Shown here in pieces: positions 54,643 to 62,804 of a stretch of DNA of 62,804 bases (positions are counted from its first letter, which is position 1; each line of letters opens with the position of its first letter). The position numbers and the translations under genes are program-made. Below the pieces are notes generated by a model. That model was not told where the DNA came from, did no database searches, and saw only the letters and a program-made list of their open reading frames with translations. Origin of the DNA: Opitutaceae bacterium (GTDB taxonomy: Bacteria > Verrucomicrobiota > Verrucomicrobiia > Opitutales > Opitutaceae); the NCBI GenBank assembly GCA_027485815.1, contig JAIXQE010000050.1:1-62804 (forward strand). The letters are read 5' to 3'.

Positions 54643-56004
54643 TCAGCGGACCGCGTGGGCGCGGACGTAGTCGCGGATCGCGCCAGCGTCGGCCGGCAGC
54701 CGGTGGCGCACGATCGGGCGGGACTTCAACGCCTCGAGGCTCGGGTGGACGGGCTCGAGCCCGATCGCGGCGCGCAGCGTGTCGGGAAACTTCGCCGGGC
54801 TCGCCGTGGCCAGGACGACGCTGGGCCGGTCGGAGGCGAGGTCCTGGAAGCCGCAGGCGGTGTGCGGGTCGGCGACGTAACCGAATTCGCGGTGGACGCG
54901 GGCGATCAGTCCGGGGATCTCGGCGTCCGTGGCGCGGGAGGCGCGGAGGCCGTCCGCGCGGAACCCGGGGAGCCGCACGGCGCCCTCGCGGCGGAAGGCG
55001 GCCATCACCTCACGCACTTGGGCCGGGTCGCGGTTGACGGCGTAGTACAGGAAGCGCTCAAAGTTGGACGCGACCTGGATGTCCATCGAGGGGGCGAGGC
55101 TGGGCAGCACGGGGCCGAGCCGGTACTCGCCGGTGGTGAAGAGCCGGTGGAGGATGTCGTTCTGGTTGGTGGCGACCCGGAACCCGCCGAGGGGCACGCC
55201 CATCCGGCGGAGCAGCCAGCCGGCGAACACGTTGCCGAAGTTACCCGTGGGCACGACGAACTCGGCCGTAGCGCGCTCGGCCGGCGGCAGGCGGAGCCAC
55301 GCCCAGAGGTAATAGACGCACTGGGCGAGAATCCGCGCGAGGTTGATCGAGTTCACCGCCGACAACCGGTGTCGCAGGCGGAAGTCCTGATCGGCGAAGA
55401 TCTCCTTCAGCGCGGTCTGGGCGTCGTCGAAGGTCCCGTCGATCGCCAGGGCGTGGACGTTGGCGGCGCCGGTGCAGGCCATCTGGCGCTCCTGCAGCGG
55501 CGAGACGCGGCCGTACGGGTACAGGATGAAGATGGCAGTGCCGGGGCGCCCGAGCAGACCGTGGATGGCGGCGGCGCCGGTGTCGCCGGAGGTGGCCCCG
55601 AGGACGTTGATCGCCTCGCCGCGGACGCGGCACTGGTGGCCGTAGAGCTCGCCGAGCAGTTGGAGCGCGAAGTCCTTGAAGGCCAGCGTCGGTCCGTGGA
55701 AGAGCTCGAGCACGTGCAACCCGGGGCGGAGCGTCCGCAGCGGGGCGATGTCCGGATGCGTGAACCGCGGATAACTCGCGGCGACGAGGGCGCGGAGCGT
55801 CTCGAGCGGGATGTCGGTGGCGAAGCGGGCGAGGAAGTCCGCGCAGAGCGCCGGGTAGTCGAGCGCGGCGAGGCGCGGCAGGTCCCCGGAGAGGTCCGGG
55901 AGCGATTCGGGCAGGTAAAGTCCGCCGTCGGGCGCGAGGCCGGTGGCGACGGCGTCGCTGAAGCCGAGCGGCGGGGTCTGCCCGCGGGTGCTCAGGAACC
56001 GCAT
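54643..56004 (-). CDS. thrC: Threonine synthase
   Basis: PLP enzyme turning O-phosphohomoserine into threonine. The 453-residue product has MRFLSTRG at its N-terminus, [19 protein letters not shown] with the PLP Lys, [29 protein letters not shown] and DPHTACGF, as in the E. coli/yeast type of ThrC. Start at 56004; a longer open frame upstream is a shadow of lysC. Eleven bases separate it from lysC in a contiguous lysC-thrC arrangement. Confidence 0.95.
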   Translation of the reverse strand: MRFLSTRGQTPPLGFSDAVATGLAPDGGLYLPESLPDLSGDLPRLAALDYPALCADFLARFATDIPLETLRALVAASYPRFTHPDIAPLRTLRPGLHVLELFHGPTLAFKDFALQLLGELYGHQCRVRGEAINVLGATSGDTGAAAIHGLLGRPGTAIFILYPYGRVSPLQERQMACTGAANVHALAIDGTFDDAQTALKEIFADQDFRLRHRLSAVNSINLARILAQCVYYLWAWLRLPPAERATAEFVVPTGNFGNVFAGWLLRRMGVPLGGFRVATNQNDILHRLFTTGEYRLGPVLPSLAPSMDIQVASNFERFLYYAVNRDPAQVREVMAAFRREGAVRLPGFRADGLRASRATDAEIPGLIARVHREFGYVADPHTACGFQDLASDRPSVVLATASPAKFPDTLRAAIGLEPVHPSLEALKSRPIVRHRLPADAGAIRDYVRAHAVR

Positions 56005-56015
56005 CGGACGGGCCC

Positions 56016-57233
56016 TCAGGCGCCGGCGTCGAGGCCGAAGGCGGCGTGGGCGGCGCGGGCGGCCTCGTCGGCGCGGTCCTTGGCGATGACGACGGAGATC
56101 TTGATCTCGGAGGTGCTGATCAGCTCGAGGTTGATCCCGGCGCGGGCGAGCGCGTCGAAGAGGGTGGCGGCGACGCCGCTGTGGGTGCGCATCCCGACGC
56201 CGACGACCGAGAGCTTGGCGATGCGTTCGTCGAAGGCGACCTCCCCGCCGGTCTCGCGCAGCGCGGGGGCGAGGGCGGCGACGGCGCGGTCCTTCTCGGA
56301 GAGCGGGACGGTGAACGAGAGGTTCGCGAGCCCGCCGCGGCCGACGTTCTGCACGATCATGTCGACGTTGATGTTGGCCTCGGCCAGCGCGCGGAAGACG
56401 CGGGCGGCGGTGCCGGGCTTGTCGGCGATGCTGCTGACGACGACCTTGGCCTGGTCCTTGTCGACGGCGACGCCGCGGACGACGACCTTCTCCATGTAGG
56501 CGACTTCCTGTTTCACGATGGTACCTGGGTTTTGGTTGAAGGAGGAACGGACCTCGAAGACGACCCCGTACTTGGCGGCGAACTCCACCGAGCGGGTCTG
56601 CATCACCTTGGAGCCGAGCGAGGCGAGCTCGAGCATCTCGTCGTAGCTGATCTCCGGCAGCTTGCGGGCGGCGGGCACCACGCGGGGGTCGGCGGTGTAG
56701 ACCCCGTCGACGTCGGTGTAGATCTCGCACTTGTCCGCCTGGATGGCGGCGGCGAGGGCGATCGCGGTGAGGTCGGAGCCGCCGCGGCCGAGGGTGGTCA
56801 CCTGGCCGTCGTCGTTGATGCCCTGGAAGCCGGCGACGATGATGACGTTGCCGTCGGCGAGGTCCTTCTCGAGCGGGGCGGCGTTGATCGTGCGGATCTT
56901 GGCCTTGGTGTGGACCTTGTCGGTGAAGATGCCCGCCTGCGCGCCGGTGTAGCTCACGGCGCGGACGCCGATCCCGTGGAGCGCCATCGCGGTGAGGGCG
57001 ATGGTCTCCTGCTCGCCGATGGCGAGGAGTTGGTCGAGCTCGCGCTCGCTGGGCAGCGGGCAGAGGGCCTTGGCGCGGGCGATGAGCTCGTTGGTGACGC
57101 CGGCGCGGGCGGAGACGACGACCACCAGCTCATTGCCGGCGTCGCGGGCGGCCTTGATGCGGCCGGCGACGTTCTTGATGCGGTCGACGTCACCCACGGA
57201 GGTGCCGCCGTACTTCTGGACGATGCGGGCCAT
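56016..57233 (-). CDS. lysC: Aspartate kinase
   Basis: First step of the aspartate family pathway. The 405-residue protein has VQKYGGTSVGDVDRIKNVA at the start, TTLGRGGSDLTAIALAAA, EIYTDVDGVYTADPRVVP and SLGSKVMQTRSVEFAAKYGV in the catalytic domain, and two ACT domains (about 265-405), suggesting feedback by lysine or threonine. Normal length for monofunctional class. Eleven-base gaps both sides tie it to hom upstream and thrC downstream. Confidence 0.97.
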   Translation of the reverse strand: MARIVQKYGGTSVGDVDRIKNVAGRIKAARDAGNELVVVVSARAGVTNELIARAKALCPLPSERELDQLLAIGEQETIALTAMALHGIGVRAVSYTGAQAGIFTDKVHTKAKIRTINAAPLEKDLADGNVIIVAGFQGINDDGQVTTLGRGGSDLTAIALAAAIQADKCEIYTDVDGVYTADPRVVPAARKLPEISYDEMLELASLGSKVMQTRSVEFAAKYGVVFEVRSSFNQNPGTIVKQEVAYMEKVVVRGVAVDKDQAKVVVSSIADKPGTAARVFRALAEANINVDMIVQNVGRGGLANLSFTVPLSEKDRAVAALAPALRETGGEVAFDERIAKLSVVGVGMRTHSGVAATLFDALARAGINLELISTSEIKISVVIAKDRADEAARAAHAAFGLDAGA

Positions 57234-57244
57234 ACGGAAAAGGG

Positions 57245-58561
57245 TCAGGGGGCGAAGTCCCCGATGCGGAGCAGCACCGGGTCCTCGAGGACGGCCGCGA
57301 GGGCGCGGAGGCGGCGGAGGGTGCGCGCGAGGGCGCGTTCATCGCTCTGGTGCGTCGTGAGCACGAGCGAGGCGGCGCGCGGGCGCTCGGAGGGGCCCTG
57401 GATGACCGTGGCGATGCTCACCCGGTGGCGGGCCATCGTGGCGGCGACCCGCGCGAGGACCCCGGGCTCATCGCGCACCGTGAGGCGCACATAGTACCGG
57501 CTGAGGATCCGCTCGGGCGGCGCCAGGCGGCAGCGGGCGGGCGCGACCGCGTCCTCCCCCAGCAGGTGGGCGCCCTTGCCGTGGCGGAGCAGCGCGGCGG
57601 CGTCGGCGAGGTCGCTGATCACGGCGCTGGCGGTGGCATCGCGCCCCGCCCCGCGGCCGCTGTAGAGCGTGGTGCCGACGACGTCGCCCGTGACGGAGAT
57701 CGCGTTGAAGACGCCATTGACGTTGGCGATGACGTCGCCGGCCGGCAGCAGCGTCGGGTGCACGCGCACGGACAGCTCCTCCCGCCGGAAGTCGCGGGTG
57801 ATGACGGCCAGCAACTTGATGCCGTAGCCGAGGGTGGCGGCGTTGCGGAGGTCGGCCGGCGTCAGGCGCGAGATGCCCTCGACGACCATCTGGTCGGTGC
57901 GGACCCAGACCCCGTGGGCCAGCCACGCGAGCACGGCGGCCTTGTGGGCGGTGTCCCAACCGTCGACGTCAAGGGATTCATCGGCCTCGGCGTAGCCCAG
58001 CCGCTTGGCCTCGGCGAGGACCTCGGCGTAGGGCGCGCCCTGCTCCCGCATGCGGGTGAGGATGTAATTGCAGGTGCCGTTGAGGATCCCGTAGATCCGC
58101 GGGAAGCGGTTGGCGACGAGGCCCTCGCGCAGGGCCTTGATGATCGGAATGCCGCCGGCGACGGAGGCCTCGAAGAAGAAATGCCCCCCGTGGCGGCGGG
58201 CGGTGGCCATGATCTCCGCGCCGTGCTCGCAGATGAGCGCCTTGTTGGCGGAGACGACGACCTTGCCGAGGCGGAGCGCCGTGAGGGTGACCTGGCGGGC
58301 GACCGTGGTGCCGCCCATCAGCTCGCACACGATGTGGATCGCGGGATCGCGGGCGATGGCGAGCGGGTCCGTGGTGAGCAGGCGGCGCGGGAGGCGGACG
58401 TCGCGGGCGCGGCCGAGGTCGCGGACGGCGGCGCGGGCCAGGTGGAGCCGGACGCCCAGCCGGGCCTCGAGCCGCGCGCGGTTGGCGGAGAGGTGTTGCC
58501 ACACGCCTTGGCCGACGGTGCCGAAGCCGCAGATGCCAATGTTGAGGACGGGGACGCTCAT
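57245..58561 (-). CDS. hom: Homoserine dehydrogenase
   Basis: Reduces aspartate semialdehyde to homoserine. The 438-residue product has the NAD(P) motif GICGFGTVGQGVW (about 9-21), LMGGTTVARQ, VSANKALIC, FFFEASVAGGIPIIKALREGL in the active site region, and YAEADESLDVDGWDTAHKAAVLAWL in pieces, plus a C-terminal ACT domain (about 355-438). Its ATG overlaps the stop of plsY by four bases (ATGA). Confidence 0.96.
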   Translation of the reverse strand: MSVPVLNIGICGFGTVGQGVWQHLSANRARLEARLGVRLHLARAAVRDLGRARDVRLPRRLLTTDPLAIARDPAIHIVCELMGGTTVARQVTLTALRLGKVVVSANKALICEHGAEIMATARRHGGHFFFEASVAGGIPIIKALREGLVANRFPRIYGILNGTCNYILTRMREQGAPYAEVLAEAKRLGYAEADESLDVDGWDTAHKAAVLAWLAHGVWVRTDQMVVEGISRLTPADLRNAATLGYGIKLLAVITRDFRREELSVRVHPTLLPAGDVIANVNGVFNAISVTGDVVGTTLYSGRGAGRDATASAVISDLADAAALLRHGKGAHLLGEDAVAPARCRLAPPERILSRYYVRLTVRDEPGVLARVAATMARHRVSIATVIQGPSERPRAASLVLTTHQSDERALARTLRRLRALAAVLEDPVLLRIGDFAP

Positions 58562-59214
58562 GCGGAGGGGGAGGCGGACGGCGGCGGGGTCTTGCCCCCG
58601 ACCCGGGCTTCGGTGCCCGCGAGCAGCCGGGAAATATTGGACCGGTGGCGGAGGATCACGAAGCCGGCGGCACCGCAGGCCACGCCAATCAAAAGGGCGG
58701 AGCGGCCCAGCACGACGGAGGAGGCGGCGAGGGCGACCGCCCCGAGTATCGAGGAGAGCGCGACGTAGCGGAAAAGGGCGAGCGTCAGGCCAAAGACCAC
58801 CAGCGCGGTGGCCGCCCCGGCGGGAAACAGGACCGCGAAGCCGCCGGCGGCGGTGGCGACGGACTTCCCGCCCCGGAAACCGGTGAAGCAGGAGAAGCTG
58901 TGGCCGAGGAGGGAACCCACCAGGCAGACCGTGCTCAGCAGCTCCAATGCCCCGGCGTCAAAAGGGCAATGCTCCGGACCCAGCCGGTGCAGCAGCGGGA
59001 ACAGCCCCGCGGCGAGCGCCCCCTTGGCGCCGTCGAGGAAGAAGACGAGGCTCCCTGGTCCCGGCCCCATGACACGGAACACGTTGGTGGCGCCGGCGTT
59101 GCCGCTCCCCACCTTGAAGATGTCGACCCCCTTCGCCCGCGCCACGAGGTACGCGAAAGGCACTGCGCCCAGCAGGTAACCGGCGGCGGCGGCGAGGAAG
59201 GCCTGCGTGCTCAT
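58558..59214 (-). CDS. plsY: Glycerol-3-phosphate acyltransferase PlsY
   Basis: Inner-membrane enzyme transferring the acyl group of acyl-phosphate (made by PlsX, 25521-26579) to glycerol-3-phosphate. The 218-residue protein has about six helices. Motifs GSGNAGATNVFRVMG (after YLVARAKGVDIFKV), LGHSFSCFTGFRGGKSVATAAG and the GAVALAASSVVLGRS segment are those of PlsY. It is embedded in an amino-acid operon between serA (13-base gap) and hom (4-base overlap). Confidence 0.95.
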   Translation of the reverse strand: MSTQAFLAAAAGYLLGAVPFAYLVARAKGVDIFKVGSGNAGATNVFRVMGPGPGSLVFFLDGAKGALAAGLFPLLHRLGPEHCPFDAGALELLSTVCLVGSLLGHSFSCFTGFRGGKSVATAAGGFAVLFPAGAATALVVFGLTLALFRYVALSSILGAVALAASSVVLGRSALLIGVACGAAGFVILRHRSNISRLLAGTEARVGGKTPPPSASPSA

Positions 59215-59227
59215 GCCCTGCGGGGAG

Positions 59228-60817
59228 TCAGAGCTGGACGAACTTCGCCAACTTGATCGAGGCGTGGCCCTTGATCACCTTCCGGGCGGCCTCGCTCGGC
59301 TCGTGGTCGACGCGCACCACCATGTAGGCGGTGCCGCCCGCGGTGAGCCGCGAGAGCGACATGTCCGCGATGTTCACCCCGTCGTTGCCGAGGATCGTGC
59401 CGACCTGACCGACCATTCCGGGCACGTCCTGGTTCTCCAGCACGAGCAGCTTGCCGTCGGCCACCACCTCGACCTCGCGGCCGTTGATCTCGACGATCCG
59501 GGGCTGGTTGCCCTTGCCGATCAGCGTGCCGGAGGCGGACGAGATGGTGCCGTCGCCCGCGACCGCCTCGACCTTGATGAGATCGGTGTAACCGGAGTCG
59601 TCGGTCGACTTCACTACCTCCGCGCGGACCCCGAGGCGTTCCAGCGTGGAGGGGGCGTTGACGAAATTGACGGACTCCCCGCTGATCCGGCGCAGGAACC
59701 CACGCTGGATCGAACGGGTGACCGCGTTGACGTCGAGGTCGACGATCTTGCCCCAATAGGTGATGCGGAGGGTGGCGATCTGGGCGGGGCCGATCTGCTG
59801 CACCAGGGTGCCGAGCTTCGCGCCGAGGTCGAGGTAGGGACCGAGGACCTTCACCGCGTTGGCGTCCATCGACGGCATGTTGACGGCGTTGCGGATGATC
59901 CCACCGTTGAGCACGTCCGCGATCTGCTCGGCGATCTCGATGCCGACGGACTCCTGGGCCTCGGCGGTCGAGGCGCCGAGGTGCGGCGTGAGGGTGACGT
60001 TCGGAAGGGTGCGGAACTCGCTGTCCTTGGCGAGAGGCTCGTCCTCGAACACGTCGAGGCCGGCGGCGGCAACCTGACCGCTCTTGAGGGCGGCGAGCAG
60101 GGCGCTCTCCTTGATGATGCCGCCGCGGGCGCAATTGAAGATCCGCACGCCCTTGCGGCACTTCGCGAAGGCCGCCTCGTCGATCATGTACTTCGTGTCC
60201 TCGGTGAGCGGCATGTGCACCGTGATGTAGTCCGCCTGGCGCAGCAGTTCGTCGAGGGTCACGCCCTCGACCTGCATCGCCTTGGCGCGGCTGGGGGCGA
60301 GGTAGGGGTCGAACGCGAGGACGCGCATGCCGAAGGCCTGGGCCCGCTTGGCGACCTCGCCGCCGATGCGGCCGAGGCCGACGATGCCGAGGGTCTTGCG
60401 GAAGAGCTCGATGCCGGAGAACGACTTCCGGTCCCATTGGCCGGCCCGCATCGACGCGGCCGCCTGGGGCACGGGGCGGGCGCCGCAGAGAAGGTGGGTG
60501 AAGGTCAGCTCGGCGGTCGCAATCGTGTTGCCGGCAGGCGTGTTCATCACGACCACGCCGTGCTGCGTCGCCGCCTCGACATCGACGTTGTCCACGCCGA
60601 CCCCCGCGCGCCCGACGACCTTGAGCAGCGGGGCCGCGGCGAACACCGCCGCCGTGATCTTGGTCTCCGACCGTACCGCGATCGCGTGGACGTCACGCAC
60701 CAGCTCGAGGACCTTTTCCGGAGAGGAGCCGTACGCCTCGACCACTTCCAAGCCCGGCTGCTGGCGCAGCAGGGCGACTCCCTTGGGTGAGATCTTGTCG
60801 GCGACGAGGACTTTCAT
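59228..60817 (-). CDS. serA: D-3-phosphoglycerate dehydrogenase
   Basis: First step of serine synthesis. The 529-residue type I enzyme has KVLVADKISPKGVALL at the start, VGRAGVGVDNVDVEAAT, TLGIVGLGRIGGEVAKRAQAFG (in pieces; the NAD fold), NCARGGIIKESALLAAL, GLDVFEDEPL and LTPHLGAST with the catalytic His. An intervening domain (about 315-450) and a C-terminal ACT domain (about 455-529) follow. Start at 60817 (MKVLVADK) as in the family. It heads the minus-strand block serA-plsY-hom-lysC-thrC-trpB-yicC. Confidence 0.97.
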   Translation of the reverse strand: MKVLVADKISPKGVALLRQQPGLEVVEAYGSSPEKVLELVRDVHAIAVRSETKITAAVFAAAPLLKVVGRAGVGVDNVDVEAATQHGVVVMNTPAGNTIATAELTFTHLLCGARPVPQAAASMRAGQWDRKSFSGIELFRKTLGIVGLGRIGGEVAKRAQAFGMRVLAFDPYLAPSRAKAMQVEGVTLDELLRQADYITVHMPLTEDTKYMIDEAAFAKCRKGVRIFNCARGGIIKESALLAALKSGQVAAAGLDVFEDEPLAKDSEFRTLPNVTLTPHLGASTAEAQESVGIEIAEQIADVLNGGIIRNAVNMPSMDANAVKVLGPYLDLGAKLGTLVQQIGPAQIATLRITYWGKIVDLDVNAVTRSIQRGFLRRISGESVNFVNAPSTLERLGVRAEVVKSTDDSGYTDLIKVEAVAGDGTISSASGTLIGKGNQPRIVEINGREVEVVADGKLLVLENQDVPGMVGQVGTILGNDGVNIADMSLSRLTAGGTAYMVVRVDHEPSEAARKVIKGHASIKLAKFVQL

Positions 60818-60917
60818 CGAAAAAATGGCCGCGAGCGAAATCCCGGGCGCCGGACCTAGCAAGGAAAAGCTTTGGCCGCGGACGGGGGAAAAAACGCCGG
60901 GCCGGGCGCCCCCGCCT

Positions 60918-60946
60918 TTGACAAGCACGGGGCAGAGCGACCAACT
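60918..60946 (+). promoter_or_regulatory. Candidate promoter of the RND efflux genes
   Basis: TTGACA (60918-60923) is a perfect -35 box; the hexamer CCAACT (60941-60946) 17 bases later is weak. The ATG follows 44 bases later. The rest of the 173-base divergent spacer shows nothing else I can name. Confidence 0.35.
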
Positions 60947-60990
60947 CCTCCGCCAGCGGCCCCCCAGCCGCGCCGCCCCACCGACCGTTT

Positions 60991-62208
60991 ATGATGCTGC
61001 GCCCCCCTCCCCTTCTCCGCCTCGCGCCCGCCCTCGCGCTCGCTCCCTTGCTCCTCCTGCTGACCGGCTGCGGCGGCCAAGCTCCCGCCGGCGGCGGCAA
61101 GGCGGGCAAGGGCGCCAAGGGGGGCGCCGCCCCGGTGCTCGTGGCCCGGGCCGAACGCAAGGTGGTCCCCCTTGCCCTCGAGGCCATCGGCGCCGTGGAG
61201 CCCATCCGCAGCACCGCGGTCCGCTCCCAGGTCACCGGCACCCTGCTCAAACGCGTGATCCGCGAGGGTCAGGACGTGCGTCAGGGCGAGGTGCTCTTCG
61301 AGATCGACCCCCGTCCCTTCCGCAACGCGCTCCAGGCCGCGGAGGCCGACCTCCAGAAGGTGCGGGTCCAGCTCGAGACCGCCCGGGCCCAGGTGGCCCG
61401 CTACCGCAGCCTCACCGCCGACCAGATGGTCTCGAAGGAGCAGTTCGAGAAGATCAACGACACCGCCCGCGCCCTCGAGGCGGAGGCCCTCTCCGTCGAA
61501 TCCCGCCTGGCCACCGCCCGCATCCAGCTCGAATACTGCTCGATCCGCGCGCCCCTCGCCGGCCGCTCCGGCCAGATTTCGCTGCACGAGGGCGACATCG
61601 TCCGCGCCAACGACACCGGCATCCCCCTCACCACGATCCATCAGCTCAGCCCGATCAATGTCACCTTCGGCGTGCCCCAGCAGTACCTCGGGGCCCTGCA
61701 GCGGTACCGCGCGGCCGGCCAACTCGCCGTCGCCGCCACCCCGCCCGGCGCCGACGAGAAGCCCGAGAATGGGGAACTGACGTTCCTGGACAACGCGGTC
61801 GAGTCCGCCACCGGCACCCTGCGCCTGAAGGCCGCCTTTCCCAACGCGGCGCAACGCCTCTGGCCGGGGCAGTTCGTCACGGTGGCGCTGACCCTTGCCA
61901 ATCCCGAGGTGATCGCGATCCCCGCCAGCGCCCTCCAGACCTCGCAGGCCGGCCAGTACGTCTACGTCGTCAAGGCCGACCGCACCGCCGAACTCCGGCC
62001 CGTCACGGTGGAGCGCACCGTGGGCGCGGACGCGGTCATCGCCCAAGGGCTCGCGGCCGGCGAGACGGTGGTCACCGAAGGCCAGCTGCGGGTCGTGCCG
62101 GGACGCGCGGTCGACGTCCGCGATGCGGCCGGCGGCACGCGCCCCGCCGCGAAGGCGGCCCCCGGCGCCAAGGAGCCCAAGGGCGGGAAGGAGGCGGCCA
62201 AGCCATGA
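60991..62208 (+). CDS. RND efflux periplasmic adaptor (membrane fusion protein)
   Basis: Links an RND pump to the outer-membrane channel. The 405-residue lipoprotein has the lipobox LLTGC near residue 27, a Gly/Lys linker, and the HlyD/AcrA layout: RSQVTGTLLKRVIREGQDV and LFEIDPRPFRNALQAAEADL of the lipoyl half-motif, a coiled-coil hairpin (about 110-175), then YCSIRAPLAGRSGQISLHEGD and the beta-barrel. Closest in style to MdtA-type adaptors. Start at 60991 (MMLRPPPLLRL). Its stop overlaps the pump gene start (ATGA). Candidate promoter at 60918. Confidence 0.92.
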   Translation: MMLRPPPLLRLAPALALAPLLLLLTGCGGQAPAGGGKAGKGAKGGAAPVLVARAERKVVPLALEAIGAVEPIRSTAVRSQVTGTLLKRVIREGQDVRQGEVLFEIDPRPFRNALQAAEADLQKVRVQLETARAQVARYRSLTADQMVSKEQFEKINDTARALEAEALSVESRLATARIQLEYCSIRAPLAGRSGQISLHEGDIVRANDTGIPLTTIHQLSPINVTFGVPQQYLGALQRYRAAGQLAVAATPPGADEKPENGELTFLDNAVESATGTLRLKAAFPNAAQRLWPGQFVTVALTLANPEVIAIPASALQTSQAGQYVYVVKADRTAELRPVTVERTVGADAVIAQGLAAGETVVTEGQLRVVPGRAVDVRDAAGGTRPAAKAAPGAKEPKGGKEAAKP

Positions 62209-62804
62209 ACATCCCCGAACCCTTCATCCGCCGCCCGGTGATGACGACGCTCGTCACCGCCGCCATCACGCTCTTCGGCTGGATGGCCTACGAGAAGCTG
62301 CCGGTGAACGACCTGCCCAGCGTCGATTTCCCGACCATCTCCGTGTCCGCCAGCCTGCCCGGCGCCAGCCCGGAGACGATGGCCGCCTCGGTCGCCACCC
62401 CGCTGGAACAGCAGTTCTCCAGCGTCGCCGGCATCGAGGCGATGACCTCCGTCAGCTCGCTCGGCAGCACGCAGATCTCGATCCAGTTCAACCTCGACCG
62501 GAACATCGACGCCGCGGCCCAGGACGTGCAATCGGCGATCGCGGCCGTCCAGCGCCGGCTCCCGCGGGACATGCCGACGCCGCCGACGCTGCGGAAGAAC
62601 AACCCGGCGGACGACTCGATCATGCTGCTCTCCCTCACCTCGGAGACGCTGAGCCTCGCGGAGGTGAACGAGTACGCCGAAACCATCCTCGCCCAGCGAA
62701 TCTCGACCGTCGACGGCGTCTCGCAGGTGGGGGTGCTCGGGGCCCAGAAATACGCCGTGCGCGTGCGGCTGGACCCCCGGGCCCTCGCGGCGCGGGGCAT
62801 CGGC
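62205..62804 (+). CDS. RND efflux pump inner-membrane subunit (3' end beyond window)
   Basis: Only the first 200 residues are visible. The N-terminal helix and following region, FIRRPVMTTLVTAAITLFGW, PVNDLPSVDFPTISVSASLPGASPETM in pieces, and SVSSLGSTQISIQFNLDRNID, match the start of AcrB/MdtB/MdtC-type transporters (HAE1 family). It should export drugs or other toxic hydrophobic compounds by proton antiport. Overlaps the adaptor gene by four bases. Confidence 0.95.
   Translation, partial: MNIPEPFIRRPVMTTLVTAAITLFGWMAYEKLPVNDLPSVDFPTISVSASLPGASPETMAASVATPLEQQFSSVAGIEAMTSVSSLGSTQISIQFNLDRNIDAAAQDVQSAIAAVQRRLPRDMPTPPTLRKNNPADDSIMLLSLTSETLSLAEVNEYAETILAQRISTVDGVSQVGVLGAQKYAVRVRLDPRALAARGIG

Overview
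The window is GC-rich (third codon positions are overwhelmingly G or C), densely packed, and reads as an ordinary chromosomal stretch of a Gram-negative bacterium. I infer Verrucomicrobiota, probably the Opitutales/Opitutaceae. The grounds are the gene families: a DUF1800/DUF1501 pair, DUF5069, an LptE-like and a BamD-like protein after rpmF-plsX-fabH, ResB/CcsA cytochrome maturation with a preceding lipoprotein, a sialidase with a NanM-like Kelch protein, and PQQ-propeller export proteins. No rRNA, tRNA, CRISPR array, integrase or transposase was seen. No gene-free stretch exceeds 300 bases; the longest are about 250 (46129-46379 and 49074-49320).

Layout. 1-1446: 3' end of a large secreted Ig-like/VCBS-repeat protein. 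1478-4518 (-): 5-oxoproline operon (fused pxpBC, pxpA, pyroglutamyl peptidase). 4642-8287: lipoprotein plus ResB and CcsA for cytochrome c maturation. 8317-10848: fluoride channel, then an aldolase-like/PfkB kinase pair. 10943-12957: enolase and a small exported coiled-coil protein. 12973-17065: RlmI-like methyltransferase and cytochrome P450 (-), then prfC (+). 17082-20508 (-): HAD phosphatase, LolA-like protein, secG and two lipoproteins. 20729-25181 (+): a four-gene operon encoding a TolQ/MotA-like channel, an Hsp70-like protein and two membrane-anchored vWA proteins. 25304-29197: rpmF-plsX-fabH and two envelope-assembly-like proteins. 29313-34657: DUF1800, DUF1501 and a GspG-like small protein. 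34685-38308 (-): sialidase, NanM-like epimerase, lactonase. 38404-43034: rpe, a PQQ propeller, and an ABC ATPase plus binding protein without permease. 43143-46128: pyrH-frr-proB-DUF5069. 46380-49073 (-): DctA and an exported alpha/beta hydrolase. 49321-52031: two-subunit molybdenum hydroxylase. 52078-60817 (-): a small membrane protein, yicC, trpB, thrC, lysC, hom, plsY, serA, an amino-acid biosynthetic block. 60991-62804: RND efflux adaptor and the start of its pump.

Working together. Pyroglutamyl peptidase releases 5-oxoproline, which PxpABC would hydrolyse to glutamate. SerA, LysC, Hom, ThrC and TrpB cover serine, threonine and the last step of tryptophan synthesis. The most unusual unit is the 20.7-25.2 kb operon. 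Its TolQ/MotA-type channel lies beside two proteins whose single membrane helix carries an Asp as in ExbD/TolR/MotB, but whose C-termini are vWA domains rather than peptidoglycan-binding ones. A divergent actin/Hsp70-fold protein sits between them. I do not recognise it as a characterised system.

Shine-Dalgarno sequences are scarce and several genes have a TTGAC-type -35 box so close to the start codon that the transcripts would be leaderless or nearly so. Start sites given here rest on family alignment from memory, overlaps with neighbours and signal peptides; none was tested by database search.
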